Shown here: positions 1-11,448 of the stretch, in pieces
Layout of the letters: each line of letters begins with the position of its first letter
Position numbering within the stretch: position 1 is the stretch's first letter
DNA from: Alcanivorax sp. DG881
Lineage (GTDB): Bacteria; Pseudomonadota; Gammaproteobacteria; Pseudomonadales; Alcanivoracaceae
Assembly: GCF_000155615.1 (NCBI RefSeq)
Contig: NZ_DS989915.1
Location: forward strand, 3,698,847 to 3,762,846
Direction of reading: 5' to 3'
DNA length: 64,000 bases
Made by a program: the position numbers and the translations under genes
The notes under the pieces: model-generated
Database searches by the model: none
Told to the model about the DNA's origin: nothing
What the model saw: the letters and a program-made list of their open reading frames with translations, nothing else

Positions 1-2971
<2,971 letters not shown>

Positions 2972-2973
<2 letters not shown>

Positions 2974-3146
2974 CTACGAGCTACGAGCTACGAGCTACGA
3001 GCTACGAGCTACGAGCTACGAGCTACGAGCTACGAGCTACGAGCTACGAGCTACGAGCTACGAGCTACGAGCTACGAGCTACGAGCTACGAGCTACGAGC
3101 TACGAGCTACGAGCTACGAGCTACGAGCTACGAGCTACGAGCTACG
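2972..3146. repeat. perfect 25-copy tandem array of AGCTACG
   Basis: Exactly 175 nt, equal to 25 copies of the heptamer AGCTACG with no mismatch. It starts inside the TAG stop codon of the preceding gene. Seven is not a multiple of three, so one frame stays open and reads as a repeated SYELRAT peptide; this is almost certainly not a protein. The unit CTACGAG resembles the 7-mers in the hairpin elements near 11.45 and 12.5 kb. Confidence 0.97.
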
Positions 3147-3268
3147 CTCGATTGGATTAGGAAAAGTAGAAAAGTTCCGTCCTTGTGACTTGGTTTGATT
3201 TGAATGGTTCTCGATTTTTACTTGTCGCTGTAAGCTTGTAGCTTGCCGCTGATTTCTGGGGTGTTTTT

Positions 3269-3697
3269 TTGGATAACGAATCCATCGTTTACGGTTGCAT
3301 CAAGCATTTGCCATTTGGCAATTTGCAGGAGCGCAAGACGAGCTGTTTTCAGAACCGTAAAGCCATTCGGCAATTGCCGCAGGCGGATGAGTGGCCGTTC
3401 CTGTGCCGGGAGATGTTTTCCGTGCCCGGCGATGACTTGATGGGCGGCACCTTCCAGACCCAGGTGATTCATTTCGGCATGTCTTACCGGGCGGTGGAGT
3501 ACGAGTGGGAACACTGGATCGCCAAGTTCGAATCCTTGCTCAAGAACATGTACTGGGTGAATGCGGTGGTGCACCTGGAAACCGAATTGTCCGGGTTTCA
3601 TACCTTCGTGTGGGACAGTGCCGATGTGTACCACGAACCCTCTGACGCCCCCCTACGAGTACGTTGCGAATGGGCCCGTGAAGGCGCCATTGCCTGA
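3269..3697 (+). CDS. conserved hypothetical protein
   Basis: A 142-residue soluble protein that I cannot assign to a function. It is rich in aromatic residues (EWPFLCREMF, EYEWEHWIAKFE, NMYWVNAVVHLE), with no signal peptide or membrane segment. The only start I can support is a TTG at 3269 with a weak TGGGG-type site about 8 nt upstream, so the true start is uncertain. The gene sits between the heptamer array and a group of palindromic repeats and does not appear to share an operon with either neighbour. Codon use resembles the flanking genes, which supports it being real. Confidence 0.6.
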   Translation: MDNESIVYGCIKHLPFGNLQERKTSCFQNRKAIRQLPQADEWPFLCREMFSVPGDDLMGGTFQTQVIHFGMSYRAVEYEWEHWIAKFESLLKNMYWVNAVVHLETELSGFHTFVWDSADVYHEPSDAPLRVRCEWAREGAIA

Positions 3698-4014
3698 CTC
3701 TTCACTTCATATTGTAACGGTCCTGTTGAGTGTCGGATTACGGCCTTCGGCCTAATTCAAACTACAGCTAATAACGACTGCTCCATCGGCTCCCGCTTGT
3801 AGGTCGTGTTAGGCGTAGCCGTAACCCGACATCTGGCCTCGCTGATTGTGGTAAAATCCAATGTCGGATTACGCCTTTAGGCTCTCTGTGCCCTTGGGTA
3901 AATCCGACCTACGCGATAACCCCTTCCCCTTTGTCTTTTTTCCCCTTTCTGTGATTGCATTCTTTTTGCCTTGCGGCATAGTCGAGAGAGACGATTATAA
4001 AAAAGGTGAGGATG
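3698..4014. repeat. gene-free stretch with palindromic TGTCGGATTAC repeats
   Basis: No gene is visible. Three copies of a palindromic repeat occur. A partial copy is near 3733-3758, a copy reading GTAGGTCG...CCCGACA lies at 3799-3831, and an inverted pair TGTCGGATTACG/AAATCCGACCTACG spans 3862-3914. The same family recurs at 40752-40791. The rest holds the promoter region of the PhzF-like gene. Confidence 0.7.
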
Positions 4015-4920
4015 ATGGCTCTCGATTATTCATTGCTTGATGTATTCGCGGGTGCACCCTTTCAGGGCACTCAGGTGCCGGTGGTGACACTGGATGCGGC
4101 TAACAGTAGTGACGCCAGTAAAACGGCCATTGCCGGTGAGTTTCAGCAAACCGAAACGGTGTTTATCGAGCCGGGCAACAGCGCCTCGCCAGTGACGGTG
4201 TTTAATAGCAAAGGCCGGCAATTATTCGGTGCCCATACCATTCTGGCTGCGTCTTATGTGGCCTATGAAATGGGGATGACAAAAGACGAGGGCGAGTTCG
4301 CTTCGTTTCTGCTCAAGCAAAACGAACAATGGATTGAGAGCTTTATTGATAAGGGGGACAGTGCCCCCGGTGCGATTCAGTTTGCCCGGGTGCTGACACC
4401 GACCATTGACCGTTACACCCCGGAAATTCCCCGTCTGGCGGCGGCGCTGAATATTGATGAGAAACACATCTCTTTCAGCAAGTACAAGCCGATGGTGGTG
4501 AGTGTGGACAAGCCCACGCTGATTGTGCCGTTTACCAAACCTGAGCACGTACTGGCCGCGAGTCTCAACCCGGATCGTTGGTCGGACCTGTTCGGTGATG
4601 TGTATACCTCGGAGCTGTTCCTGTTTGCACCGGGGACCATTACCGGCTTCACGGAATTCCATGGCCGTTTGCTCAACCCGACATTGCCGCGTGATGCTTT
4701 CCCTCCCATCGGGGCGGTGATGCCAGAGTTTATTGCTTACCTGGCAGAGCAGGGTGAGGCCGCGCCGGGTACGCATACCCTGTCTGTGGACCGGGGCAGC
4801 CATGAGACGCGCAAGAGCATTTTGCATGCGGAATTCGACAAGCGCCCGGGCAAGGAAGTGCGCTGCCGCATTGGTGGCAACGTAATCAAGATGGGGACGG
4901 GATCACTGTTGTATTCGTGA
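4015..4920 (+). CDS. PhzF family protein (phenazine biosynthesis-like isomerase fold)
   Basis: About 302 residues of the PhzF / diaminopimelate epimerase-like fold. The N-terminal LDVFAGAPFQG corresponds to the usual DVF...GNP segment. EFQQTETVF contains the glutamate that acts as the general acid/base in PhzF, and FGAHTILAA matches the GHAT-type motif. No phenazine genes are nearby, so the substrate is unknown; most genomic PhzF-like proteins are uncharacterised isomerases. Three in-frame starts exist: GTG 4006, ATG 4012 and ATG 4015. AAGGTGAGG lies at 4003-4011, so 4015 has the best spacing. It is a single-gene unit. Confidence 0.82.
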   Translation: MALDYSLLDVFAGAPFQGTQVPVVTLDAANSSDASKTAIAGEFQQTETVFIEPGNSASPVTVFNSKGRQLFGAHTILAASYVAYEMGMTKDEGEFASFLLKQNEQWIESFIDKGDSAPGAIQFARVLTPTIDRYTPEIPRLAAALNIDEKHISFSKYKPMVVSVDKPTLIVPFTKPEHVLAASLNPDRWSDLFGDVYTSELFLFAPGTITGFTEFHGRLLNPTLPRDAFPPIGAVMPEFIAYLAEQGEAAPGTHTLSVDRGSHETRKSILHAEFDKRPGKEVRCRIGGNVIKMGTGSLLYS

Positions 4921-4927
4921 CCCTAAA

Positions 4928-5041
4928 CTATTCGTTACCTGAGCGATTTTTCAGATAGACGATGAAGGCCACCGTGGCGATGACGCCAAGGAAAACGACG
5001 AAAGCCGTGATCAGTTGATCGAGAGTCAGGTTATTGAGCAT
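4928..5041 (-). CDS. small single-pass membrane protein (37 aa)
   Basis: A short gene downstream of the DAHP synthase on the same strand. The predicted protein starts MLNNLTLDQL, has one strongly hydrophobic helix (about residues 10-30, ITAFVVFLGVIATVAFIVYL) and ends in a charged KNRSGNE tail. An AAGGA site lies 8 nt before the ATG. The open frame can be extended upstream, but the extension is polar and lacks a ribosome site. I do not recognise the family. Its size and topology are typical of small inner-membrane proteins that modulate a larger partner, but no partner can be named. Confidence 0.5.
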   Translation of the reverse strand: MLNNLTLDQLITAFVVFLGVIATVAFIVYLKNRSGNE

Positions 5042-5118
5042 GTGGGGTTCCTTGCGGAGTCGTCGGCCCTGAGAATCGTTAAAGTATGGCAGCGCAAGCG
5101 GTGCTTGCAACGTTCACG

Positions 5119-5149
5119 CCACACCCCTCCCGCAATGGGAGGAGTGTGG
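5119..5149 (-). terminator. hairpin downstream of DAHP synthase
   Basis: CCACACCCCTCCC and GGGAGGAGTGTGG form a 13-bp stem with one mismatch around a 5-nt loop, about 20 nt past the DAHP synthase stop. There is no U-run, so it may be a weak terminator or a 3'-end stabiliser rather than a standard intrinsic terminator. Confidence 0.4.
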
Positions 5150-5170
5150 GTTGCCTTATCCTGTTTCATC

Positions 5171-6235
5171 TTACTTAATCGCACACAATTCTGACCGGGT
5201 TTTGTCCCATCCCAGGCAGCCATCGGTGATAGAAAGGCCGTATTGAAGCGGTTTCTCCTGGCCTTGCCTGCCATCGTGTAGATGGCTTTCCAGCATCACC
5301 CCGGCGATAGCCGTTTGCCCCTGAGTACGCTGCTGTAGCAGATCCTGTAACGCCGCAGGCTGGCGCAGCGGGTCTTTGCCGCTGTTGGCATGGCTGCAGT
5401 CCACGATCAGGCGCGGGTTGCAGCCCTTGGCCTCCAGTGCGGCGGCGGCGCGTTGCACGCTGGCGGCATCGTAGTTGGGGCCGTCGTGGCCGCCGCGGAG
5501 CACCAGGTGGGTATCCGGGTTGCCGGCGGTTTGCAGCAGGGCGCTGTGGCCGTGCTCATCCATGCCCAGATGCGTGTGTGGGTGGATGGCCGCGCCCATG
5601 GCGTCGCAGGCCACGCCGATGCTGCCATCGGTACCATTCTTGAACCCCACCGGCAGGGGCAGGCCACTGACCATTTCCCGGTGAATCTGCGATTCCGTGG
5701 TGCGTGCGCCGATGGCTGCCCAACTCAGCAGGTCGCCCAGGTAATCGGCGGCCATGGGGTGCAGTAGCTCGGTGGCGAGTGGCAAACCCAGCCGGGCCAG
5801 ATCCAGCAGCAGGTGGCGAGACACATTCAACCCGGTGGCAATGTCATTGCTGCCATCCAGATGCGGGTCGTAGAGAATGCCTTTCCAGCCCACGGTGGTA
5901 CGGGGCTTTTCCACATAGGCGCGCATGACGATGAAGATTTTGTCGTCCAGCTGCGTAGCCAGCTCCGCCAGGCGGTGGCCGTATTCCAGGGCGGATTGGG
6001 GGTCGTGGAGGGAGCAGGGCCCGGTGATCACCAGCAGGCGGGAGTCTTCGCCATTGAGAATGTTGCGAATGGTCTGGCGCTGGTGCTCAATTTGCGCGGC
6101 GAGTGCGGCACCCACCGGCAGGCGCTGACGCAGTACCGTGGGGGAGGGCAGCGGCAGGCTGCGTCGCGGCGAGGCCTGACGGTCGTGGATTGTGCTGTCG
6201 GTGTTCTCTGTCTGTTGGCTGTTTACCTGTTGCAT
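5171..6235 (-). CDS. 3-deoxy-7-phosphoheptulonate (DAHP) synthase, class I
   Basis: Condenses phosphoenolpyruvate and erythrose 4-phosphate, the first step of the shikimate pathway to Phe, Tyr and Trp. The 354-residue protein has the class I (AroF/G/H) signatures GPCSLHD (about residue 73), EKPRTTVGWKG (about 109), GARTTESQ, GFKNGTDG and the C-terminal DCSHANSGKD metal/substrate region. The start follows an AAGGGAAG site. I cannot tell the AroF, AroG and AroH types apart by eye. About 165 nt upstream is an attenuator with a leader peptide containing Tyr-Tyr-Gly-Tyr-Trp-Phe, so expression probably responds to charged aromatic tRNAs. Confidence 0.95.
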   Translation of the reverse strand: MQQVNSQQTENTDSTIHDRQASPRRSLPLPSPTVLRQRLPVGAALAAQIEHQRQTIRNILNGEDSRLLVITGPCSLHDPQSALEYGHRLAELATQLDDKIFIVMRAYVEKPRTTVGWKGILYDPHLDGSNDIATGLNVSRHLLLDLARLGLPLATELLHPMAADYLGDLLSWAAIGARTTESQIHREMVSGLPLPVGFKNGTDGSIGVACDAMGAAIHPHTHLGMDEHGHSALLQTAGNPDTHLVLRGGHDGPNYDAASVQRAAAALEAKGCNPRLIVDCSHANSGKDPLRQPAALQDLLQQRTQGQTAIAGVMLESHLHDGRQGQEKPLQYGLSITDGCLGWDKTRSELCAIK

Positions 6236-6400
6236 GATCTTCCCTTAATACTGCGGCGCGTTATCGTCGCGCGTGATTCGTCGATCGTTGTGTGGCGGTG
6301 CGCTGGCGTAGCCAGCGACTAAATCGGGTGGTCAGGTGGTTCGGTCGATAGCGATACATGGTGTTGTCCCTGTGTTGCATTTGTCTGTTTGTCTGGGCAA

Positions 6401-6489
6401 TAAAAAACCCCGGGCGGGTTACCGGCCGGGGTTTCATGTGTTCGGCAGGCGTCCCTTAACGGGCGCGCCTGAGTACGGGTCAGGCGCGC
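6401..6489 (-). promoter_or_regulatory. transcription attenuator of the DAHP synthase gene
   Basis: On the minus strand, a perfect 10-bp stem (GCGCGCCTGA / TCAGGCGCGC, 6463-6489) overlaps the leader-peptide stop codon. After about 30 nt comes a GC-rich terminator hairpin (CCCCGGCCGG...CCGCCCGGGG) followed by T6 (6401-6434). This is the layout of a 1:2 pause hairpin plus a 3:4 terminator. The alternative 2:3 antiterminator pairing is not obvious by eye and needs folding. Confidence 0.75.
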
Positions 6490-6593
6490 GAGCGGCTAAA
6501 CCAATACCCGTAATAAGACGCAGCAGACACCGCCATACCGGCCATTGGGCCAGTCAGGGTATGTGTGTTGAGCTGTGCTGCGTGCATGGTCAT
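6480..6593 (-). CDS. aromatic-rich leader peptide of the DAHP synthase attenuator
   Basis: A 37-codon reading frame (ATG at 6593, second ATG at 6587) ending in TGA at 6480. Its distal part reads TAT TAC GGG TAT TGG TTT, that is Tyr-Tyr-Gly-Tyr-Trp-Phe, a few codons before the stop. Such clustered control codons, immediately before paired hairpins, are the hallmark of ribosome-mediated attenuation. It lies upstream of the gene that commits carbon to these same amino acids. The ribosome site (CACGAG) is modest. The peptide itself is unlikely to have a function. Confidence 0.72.
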   Translation of the reverse strand: MTMHAAQLNTHTLTGPMAGMAVSAASYYGYWFSRSRA

Positions 6594-6746
6594 GTCTCGT
6601 GAATTCGCTTCATTGAAGGTCAAAGAGTAGCGGCAGCGCGGGGAGGGTGCAAGAGGCTGGAACCATGCCGCACGATAGCCGGTGGCTATTTCTGGATGCG
6701 GGTAGTGCTTTCGGGTCCACCGCAATCACGCGCAGCAGGACGATTT

Positions 6747-6781
6747 AGCGTGGTGCATGCAGCGTGAAGCATGCTGCGGTC
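6747..6781. repeat. heptad-period element C (CACGCTG flavour)
   Basis: Five successive 7-mers: AGCGTGG, TGCATGC, AGCGTGA, AGCATGC, TGCGGTC. It lies next to the terminator of the lipoprotein gene. Confidence 0.5.
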
Positions 6782-6791
6782 GCAGAGCGAC

Positions 6792-6817
6792 AAAAAAAAC
6801 GCCCACCGAAGTGGGCG
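6792..6817 (-). terminator. intrinsic terminator of the DUF1302/lipoprotein unit
   Basis: Minus-strand hairpin CGCCCAC-TTCG-GTGGGCG followed by eight T residues, about 50 nt past the lipoprotein stop. Confidence 0.88.
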
Positions 6818-6865
6818 AGGAAGGTGGAGACAATCCACATTTAAGACAAAACGGAGAAATCAGAA

Positions 6866-7486
6866 TCAGAAGATGTTGGCATCCTCAATGGCGTCGGTAA
6901 TGGTTTTGGCATAGTGGTCCGCGCCTTTTTCCAGTCCCTTGAAGCCGCCGGTGTTGAAGCTGACGGTCTTGCCGGTCCAGACAATGGCTTTCTGGTCCAC
7001 GTCCCACAGTTCCAGGCGAGCGGTGTAGATATCTTCGTTCACATAGAAGTCCGGGCTGTAAACCTGCGGGGTCATGGTCATGCCGGCGCTGGCCGGAATG
7101 GCCACGCCTGGATCGCCTTTGACCTCAGTGGTTTCCGTGGTCAGGTCTTCCAGATGGATCGCCAGAGCACTGTCAAAACCGTTATCTCTCATGCGCTTGG
7201 CCAGGTAGTCCAGGCTTTTGCCTTCGACGCCCTTGTCGCCATAAACGGTGTAGGCTGCGGTGGCTTTTACGCCCATGGCCGCAAACTTGGCCACAATGGC
7301 ATCTTCCAGATGTTCACGCAGTTCATGATCGACCAGCACGCCAACCACCAGGGATTGGTACGGGCCCTTTGGTGCAGGCTGGGAGCCGGTTTCGGCGCTG
7401 ATGACTTTGGTGTCGTGATAGCCGCTGGCACAGGCGGTAAGCAGTACAGCGAACAGGGCCACCAGGGTAAATTGCAATTTTTTCAT
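6866..7486 (-). CDS. hypothetical outer-membrane/periplasmic lipoprotein
   Basis: A 206-residue lipoprotein with a hydrophobic signal ending in the lipobox LTAC (cysteine about residue 19). The mature part has no family that I recognise. It contains a GVLVDHELREHLEDAIVAKF segment, suggesting a small alpha/beta domain, and a C-terminal strand pattern (YTARLELWDVDQKAIVWTG) like that of lipoproteins that assemble at the outer membrane. The start at 7486 has AAGAGG 9 nt upstream; a second ATG at 7495 touches the ribosome site and is less likely. It follows the DUF1302 gene by about 50 nt on the same strand, so the two are probably co-transcribed and may work together at the envelope. Confidence 0.75.
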   Translation of the reverse strand: MKKLQFTLVALFAVLLTACASGYHDTKVISAETGSQPAPKGPYQSLVVGVLVDHELREHLEDAIVAKFAAMGVKATAAYTVYGDKGVEGKSLDYLAKRMRDNGFDSALAIHLEDLTTETTEVKGDPGVAIPASAGMTMTPQVYSPDFYVNEDIYTARLELWDVDQKAIVWTGKTVSFNTGGFKGLEKGADHYAKTITDAIEDANIF

Positions 7487-7503
7487 GGTTTCCATCCTCT
7501 TGA

Positions 7504-7527
7504 GAAAAGCCGGCCGTGGCCGGCTGT
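7504..7527 (-). terminator. hairpin between the DUF1302 and lipoprotein genes
   Basis: Minus-strand AGCCGGCC-AC-GGCCGGCT followed by TTTCTC, just before the lipoprotein ribosome site. It is probably a partial terminator that lowers expression of the second gene. Confidence 0.5.
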
Positions 7528-7539
7528 TTCACTATCCGT

Positions 7540-9309
7540 TTAGAAGTTGTAGGTGGTGCTCAGGGACAGGTAATCCCGATCTTCGACCACGCTGTACTCT
7601 TCGTCGTTATAGGTTGTATAGGACAGGTTGGCGCTGAGTTGCTTGTAGGCCATGCCCAGGCTTACGCCGACGGTACGGGAATCTTCCTGCATCGCGTCAT
7701 CACTGGAATAACCCTCAACACCATGATTGAAGGTCAGGCCAGGGGTCAATGAGACCGCGCCGATGGCGTTGGCGTAGGTGGAGGTCAGGCTCAGCTGATA
7801 GCCCCAGCTGAAGTCGGTGACATAACCGTCTTCTCCCAGTTCGCCGACACCAAAGTTGGTGTGGCGACGGAAGCGCATCTGGTCCTGCTTGGGTAGATCA
7901 GGAATAAATTCCGAGCCCACCTGCATGGAAACGACGGTTTTCTGCGCGCCCATCAACTTGGGGATGATGGTGGTGAAGGCCAGCTCGGCACGCTGAATGT
8001 CAAACTCCTCAAAGCCGTGCACTTCGCTGCCGGAGTTGTAGACGTAGTCGATGGTGCCCTGCGGGATGGAGAAACCCGCTCCCTGTACCGCTGCTGCAGG
8101 AACGCCGTTGGCTTCCAGTACGCGGGAGGTGGTCAGGTCAGGGGTATTGATCTGGATCGGCATGTCCGGCAGGTAGCTCAGGTTCAGCGCCAGGTTGCCC
8201 ACGCCCTCAAAGGTCTTGTCGGCGGTGAGGCCGAATACCTGAATGTCTTCCGGGTATTCATAGAAGTAGGCGATATCGTTGCCTGCGGTGATGCCCTGGG
8301 GGAGCGGGCTGTCTTCCTTGGTCACCGAGTAGTAAGGCAGTCGGCTGTGATAATTGAAGAAGTAGGTGCCGATCTTGGCCTTGGATTCCGGGAACGCGTA
8401 GTCAAACTTCAGGCCGTACTGGCCGCCGTCCTTGGGTTCATTTTCATCCCTGCGGGGAATATAAACACCGGCATTGTAGGCATCCTGGTTCGGCATGATG
8501 ACCGAGCTGGAGAAGGTGGCATCACAGCCCAGTGCGGTGTTGTCCAGGGTAGAGAAGAAGGTCCCGCAACCGTCCAGATTCGCCGCACGCCACTCATACT
8601 GATAGAAGGACTTCATGCTCAGGCGGTCAGTGAAGTTGTAATCCACGGTGACCATGCCAGAGGGCGTCAGAAATTCCGTGTACTCCGACCCGGGGCGGTG
8701 CAATGCGGCCAGGTCGACCGCATTCAGTGAGCTGAAGGAGCCGCGTGAATAAAGGCTACGGCCCCACAGAAGCAGTTTACGACCTGCTGCCACTTTCAGG
8801 GGTTGTTCGTTCACCTGGAAGGTGCCGTGGGCAAAGACCTGCTGGAACGTTGCACCCTGGAACTGGGAATTGCGATGGAAACCGTCGTCGCTCAGCTTGC
8901 CCCCCTGGAATTCATTGGGGTAGTTGCCCTGGGGAACATAGCCTTCCTTCTGGGTGTAGTCGTACCAGGTCTTGGCCTGTACGAAGAGGCCGTAGTTCTT
9001 GTACTGCAGGTTGAAATCACCCACGGCTTTGACCACGGAGGAAACCACTTCGCCACCGTCATAGTTCAGGTTACCGTCATCGGACACCGCAGAACCGGCG
9101 GTGCCGCCGGGGGTGTCACCGGCGAACAGGTTTTCCTTGCTGGCAGATTCCATCCGGGAGATGGCGCCCACGGAGGCCTTCAGGTTCCATTTGGCACTGA
9201 AGTCATCGTTGAACTTGTATTCACCGCCGGCCATGGCCGGGGCGGCAGCTGACAGCAGGCCCAAGGCCAGGACGCTGCTGTAGCCGACAGCGATTGCTTT
9301 GCTTCGCAT
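7540..9309 (-). CDS. DUF1302 family outer-membrane beta-barrel protein
   Basis: A 589-residue exported protein. The signal peptide ends at APAMAGG (about residue 28). The rest is a long series of amphipathic strands with alternating polar and hydrophobic residues, ending in an aromatic (YNF), as required for outer-membrane insertion. Length and the N-terminal strand pattern fit DUF1302, a barrel family often found with lipid, sterol or hydrocarbon catabolism genes; a transport role is inferred. ATG 9309 has GGGAGAG 7 nt upstream, which is better than the upstream in-frame start at 9330. A sigma70-like promoter with an internal operator lies about 180 nt upstream. Confidence 0.85.
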   Translation of the reverse strand: MRSKAIAVGYSSVLALGLLSAAAPAMAGGEYKFNDDFSAKWNLKASVGAISRMESASKENLFAGDTPGGTAGSAVSDDGNLNYDGGEVVSSVVKAVGDFNLQYKNYGLFVQAKTWYDYTQKEGYVPQGNYPNEFQGGKLSDDGFHRNSQFQGATFQQVFAHGTFQVNEQPLKVAAGRKLLLWGRSLYSRGSFSSLNAVDLAALHRPGSEYTEFLTPSGMVTVDYNFTDRLSMKSFYQYEWRAANLDGCGTFFSTLDNTALGCDATFSSSVIMPNQDAYNAGVYIPRRDENEPKDGGQYGLKFDYAFPESKAKIGTYFFNYHSRLPYYSVTKEDSPLPQGITAGNDIAYFYEYPEDIQVFGLTADKTFEGVGNLALNLSYLPDMPIQINTPDLTTSRVLEANGVPAAAVQGAGFSIPQGTIDYVYNSGSEVHGFEEFDIQRAELAFTTIIPKLMGAQKTVVSMQVGSEFIPDLPKQDQMRFRRHTNFGVGELGEDGYVTDFSWGYQLSLTSTYANAIGAVSLTPGLTFNHGVEGYSSDDAMQEDSRTVGVSLGMAYKQLSANLSYTTYNDEEYSVVEDRDYLSLSTTYNF

Positions 9310-9487
9310 TATTTTGCTCTCCCACTGCACCGGGGATGAACCGGGCAGACATTCCGTTTGTTGTTGTGAACGTTGTTGTAGCGCACTGCTGAAACTCGCC
9401 CTGTCCCATCGGGCGTTAAATTTCTGATCCTGTCAGCGTTATCATTTTTTTGAATCATGATTCCGAAAACCGACAAGTCATGCTTAA

Positions 9488-9516
9488 TTCATACATACCG
9501 CTTGGTATGTGGTCAA
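9488..9516 (-). promoter_or_regulatory. promoter with palindromic operator in its spacer
   Basis: On the minus strand, TTGACC (-35, 9511-9516) and TATGAA (-10, 9488-9493) are separated by exactly 17 nt. The spacer holds the palindrome CATACC-N4-GGTATG (9494-9509), extended to ACATACC/GGTATGT. A repressor bound there would block RNA polymerase directly. It reads toward the DUF1302 gene. The same CATACC-N4-GGTATG palindrome occurs at 47533-47548. Confidence 0.7.
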
Positions 9517-10118
9517 GACGACAAAGGGGGCAAAAAGAGGCTGGGAGGGAGTGTCATGAGGGTGGATCTGGCTTTTTTTGGGGCAGGCGTACCAGGATAT
9601 CTGCGTGTAAACCGAGAAAAGGAAACACTGGAATATATAAAGTTTACTTTTGAACCTTGTTCGTTACCTCAGGTAACAAGCAAAAGAATGTTTCGTTTTT
9701 GGTAATTTTTTTTGCCGGCAGACACATTTTCTAATGATTGTGAGGTGGTTCTCTGTTGGGAGGGGGCGCTGGTTCGTGTCGTAATGAGATTGCCGATGGT
9801 CTCAGGAGGCATGGCTACGCGATGAATTTTATCGTCGAAGTACCGTGTGATGACTTTGCAAGCTTGCGGTGGCCAGGGCTGATCCACAGGCATCGCAGGA
9901 AGGGTTGGGCAGCGGTTATCAGGCAGGCGTCCGACGTTATCTGCGAAAGAAGTCAGCCTGCTGGAAATCCCCTCGCTTCGCCAGGTTCGTCCCTCAAGAG
10001 AAGCGCTTGCAGCGGCGCTGTAGCAGGGTTTTATTTCCTGTTTGTGTGGTTGTCGCGTCTGGCATTCGGCGTTGCGCGTCCTGCACAGTGCGAGAGGTTC
10101 CCTAATGCGTGATGCAGC
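9517..10118. other. gene-free region
   Basis: I see no convincing gene here. Short open frames on both strands have poor composition and no ribosome sites. No promoter for the thiolase operon is expected here, since that operon is read toward this region. The stretch holds no repeats that I can recognise. Confidence 0.6.
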
Positions 10119-10146
10119 AAAAAAAGGGGCACCAGGCGGTGCCCCC
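10119..10146 (-). terminator. intrinsic terminator of the thiolase operon
   Basis: Minus-strand GGGGGCACCG-CC-TGGTGCCCC followed by T7, about 30 nt past the thiolase stop. Confidence 0.88.
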
Positions 10147-10175
10147 AAGGGGAAACAGAATCAGCGCGATTCCGT

Positions 10176-11381
10176 TTAGAACACTTCGAACAGACCTGCA
10201 GCACCCATGCCACCACCGATACACATGGTCACGACTACATACTTCACACCGCGGCGCTTGCCTTCGATAAGTGCGTGGCCGGTCATGCGGGCACCGGACA
10301 TGCCGTAGGGATGACCGATGGAGATGGCGCCGCCGTTGACGTTGTATTTTTCCGGATCGATGCCGAGCTTGTCACGGCTGTAGAGACACTGGCTGGCAAA
10401 GGCTTCGTTCAGCTCCCAGAGGCCGATGTCATCAACGGTGAGGCCGAAACGCTTGAGCAGTTTGGGCACCGCATACACCGGGCCAATACCCATTTCGTCG
10501 GGATCACAGCCAGCGACGGCCATGCCGCGATAGGCGCCCAGCGGTTGCAGGCCCAGACGCTCGGCTTCCTTGCTGTCCATCAGTACGCAGGCGCTGGCGC
10601 CGTCAGACAGCTGGGAGGCGTTACCGGCGGTAATAAAGCCGCCTTCCTGTACCTGTTGGCCACCCTTGAATACGGGCTGCAGAGATTGCAGGCCTTCCAG
10701 GGTGGTTTGCGGGCGGTTGCCTTCATCTTTGTCCAGGGTCACTTCCACGTCGGAAATTTCCTTGGTCTCTTTGTTCATCACTTTCATGACGCTGGTCATG
10801 GGGGCGATTTCGTCATCAAACTTGCCGGCTTCCTGGGCGGCAGCGGTGCGCATTTGTGACTGGAAGGCGTATTCGTCCTGGCTGTCACGGGACACGTTAT
10901 AACGGTCTGCGACAATTTCGGCGGTTTCCAGCATGGACATGTAGATGTCCGGGCGGTTTTCTTTCAACCACGGATCGGCAGCGCGGAAGGTGTTCATCTT
11001 GTCGTTCTGCACCAGGGAGATGGACTCTAGGCCACCGGCCACGGCCACGTCCATGTTGTCGACGATGATTTCCTTGGCGGCGGTGGCGATGGCCATCAGG
11101 CCGGAGGCGCACTGACGGTCCATGCTCATGCCGGATACGCTGGTGGGCAGGCCGGCGCGCAGGGCCGCTTGGCGGGCCACGTTGCCACCGGTGCTGCCTT
11201 GCTGCAGCGCGGCACCCATGATCACGTCCTGAATGGAGGAAGGATCAATGCCTGCGCGCTCCACGGCATGTTTGATGGCGTGACCACCCAGTGCCTGAGC
11301 CTGGGTGTCGTTGAAGGCACCGCGGTAGGCCTTGCCAATGGGGGTACGGGCGGTGGATACGATTACGGCTTCTCTGGTCAT
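10176..11381 (-). CDS. acetyl-CoA C-acyltransferase / acetyl-CoA acetyltransferase (thiolase)
   Basis: A 401-residue thiolase that cleaves 3-ketoacyl-CoA to acetyl-CoA and a shortened acyl-CoA, or condenses acetyl-CoA. The nucleophilic cysteine is in DRQCASG (about residue 89). The histidine is in [16 protein letters not shown], and the second catalytic cysteine is in [10 protein letters not shown] near the C-terminus. It is the last gene of a minus-strand group after a MaoC-like hydratase and an MFE2-like dehydrogenase. Together these give hydration, dehydrogenation and thiolysis, so a degradative role is likely. A heptad hairpin element separates it from the SDR gene. Confidence 0.95.
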   Translation of the reverse strand: MTREAVIVSTARTPIGKAYRGAFNDTQAQALGGHAIKHAVERAGIDPSSIQDVIMGAALQQGSTGGNVARQAALRAGLPTSVSGMSMDRQCASGLMAIATAAKEIIVDNMDVAVAGGLESISLVQNDKMNTFRAADPWLKENRPDIYMSMLETAEIVADRYNVSRDSQDEYAFQSQMRTAAAQEAGKFDDEIAPMTSVMKVMNKETKEISDVEVTLDKDEGNRPQTTLEGLQSLQPVFKGGQQVQEGGFITAGNASQLSDGASACVLMDSKEAERLGLQPLGAYRGMAVAGCDPDEMGIGPVYAVPKLLKRFGLTVDDIGLWELNEAFASQCLYSRDKLGIDPEKYNVNGGAISIGHPYGMSGARMTGHALIEGKRRGVKYVVVTMCIGGGMGAAGLFEVF

Positions 11382-11448
11382 TGCTCTCTCCTGGTCCTGA
11401 TAAGGGCTGCTGTGAGGGGAGGATGCAGCAGCCTGAAATATGTGAGAA

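Noticed and set aside
9756-10112. 118-codon open frame in the gap before the thiolase terminator
   Set aside because: No ribosome site, odd composition and no recognisable domain; it also runs through the region that precedes the terminator.
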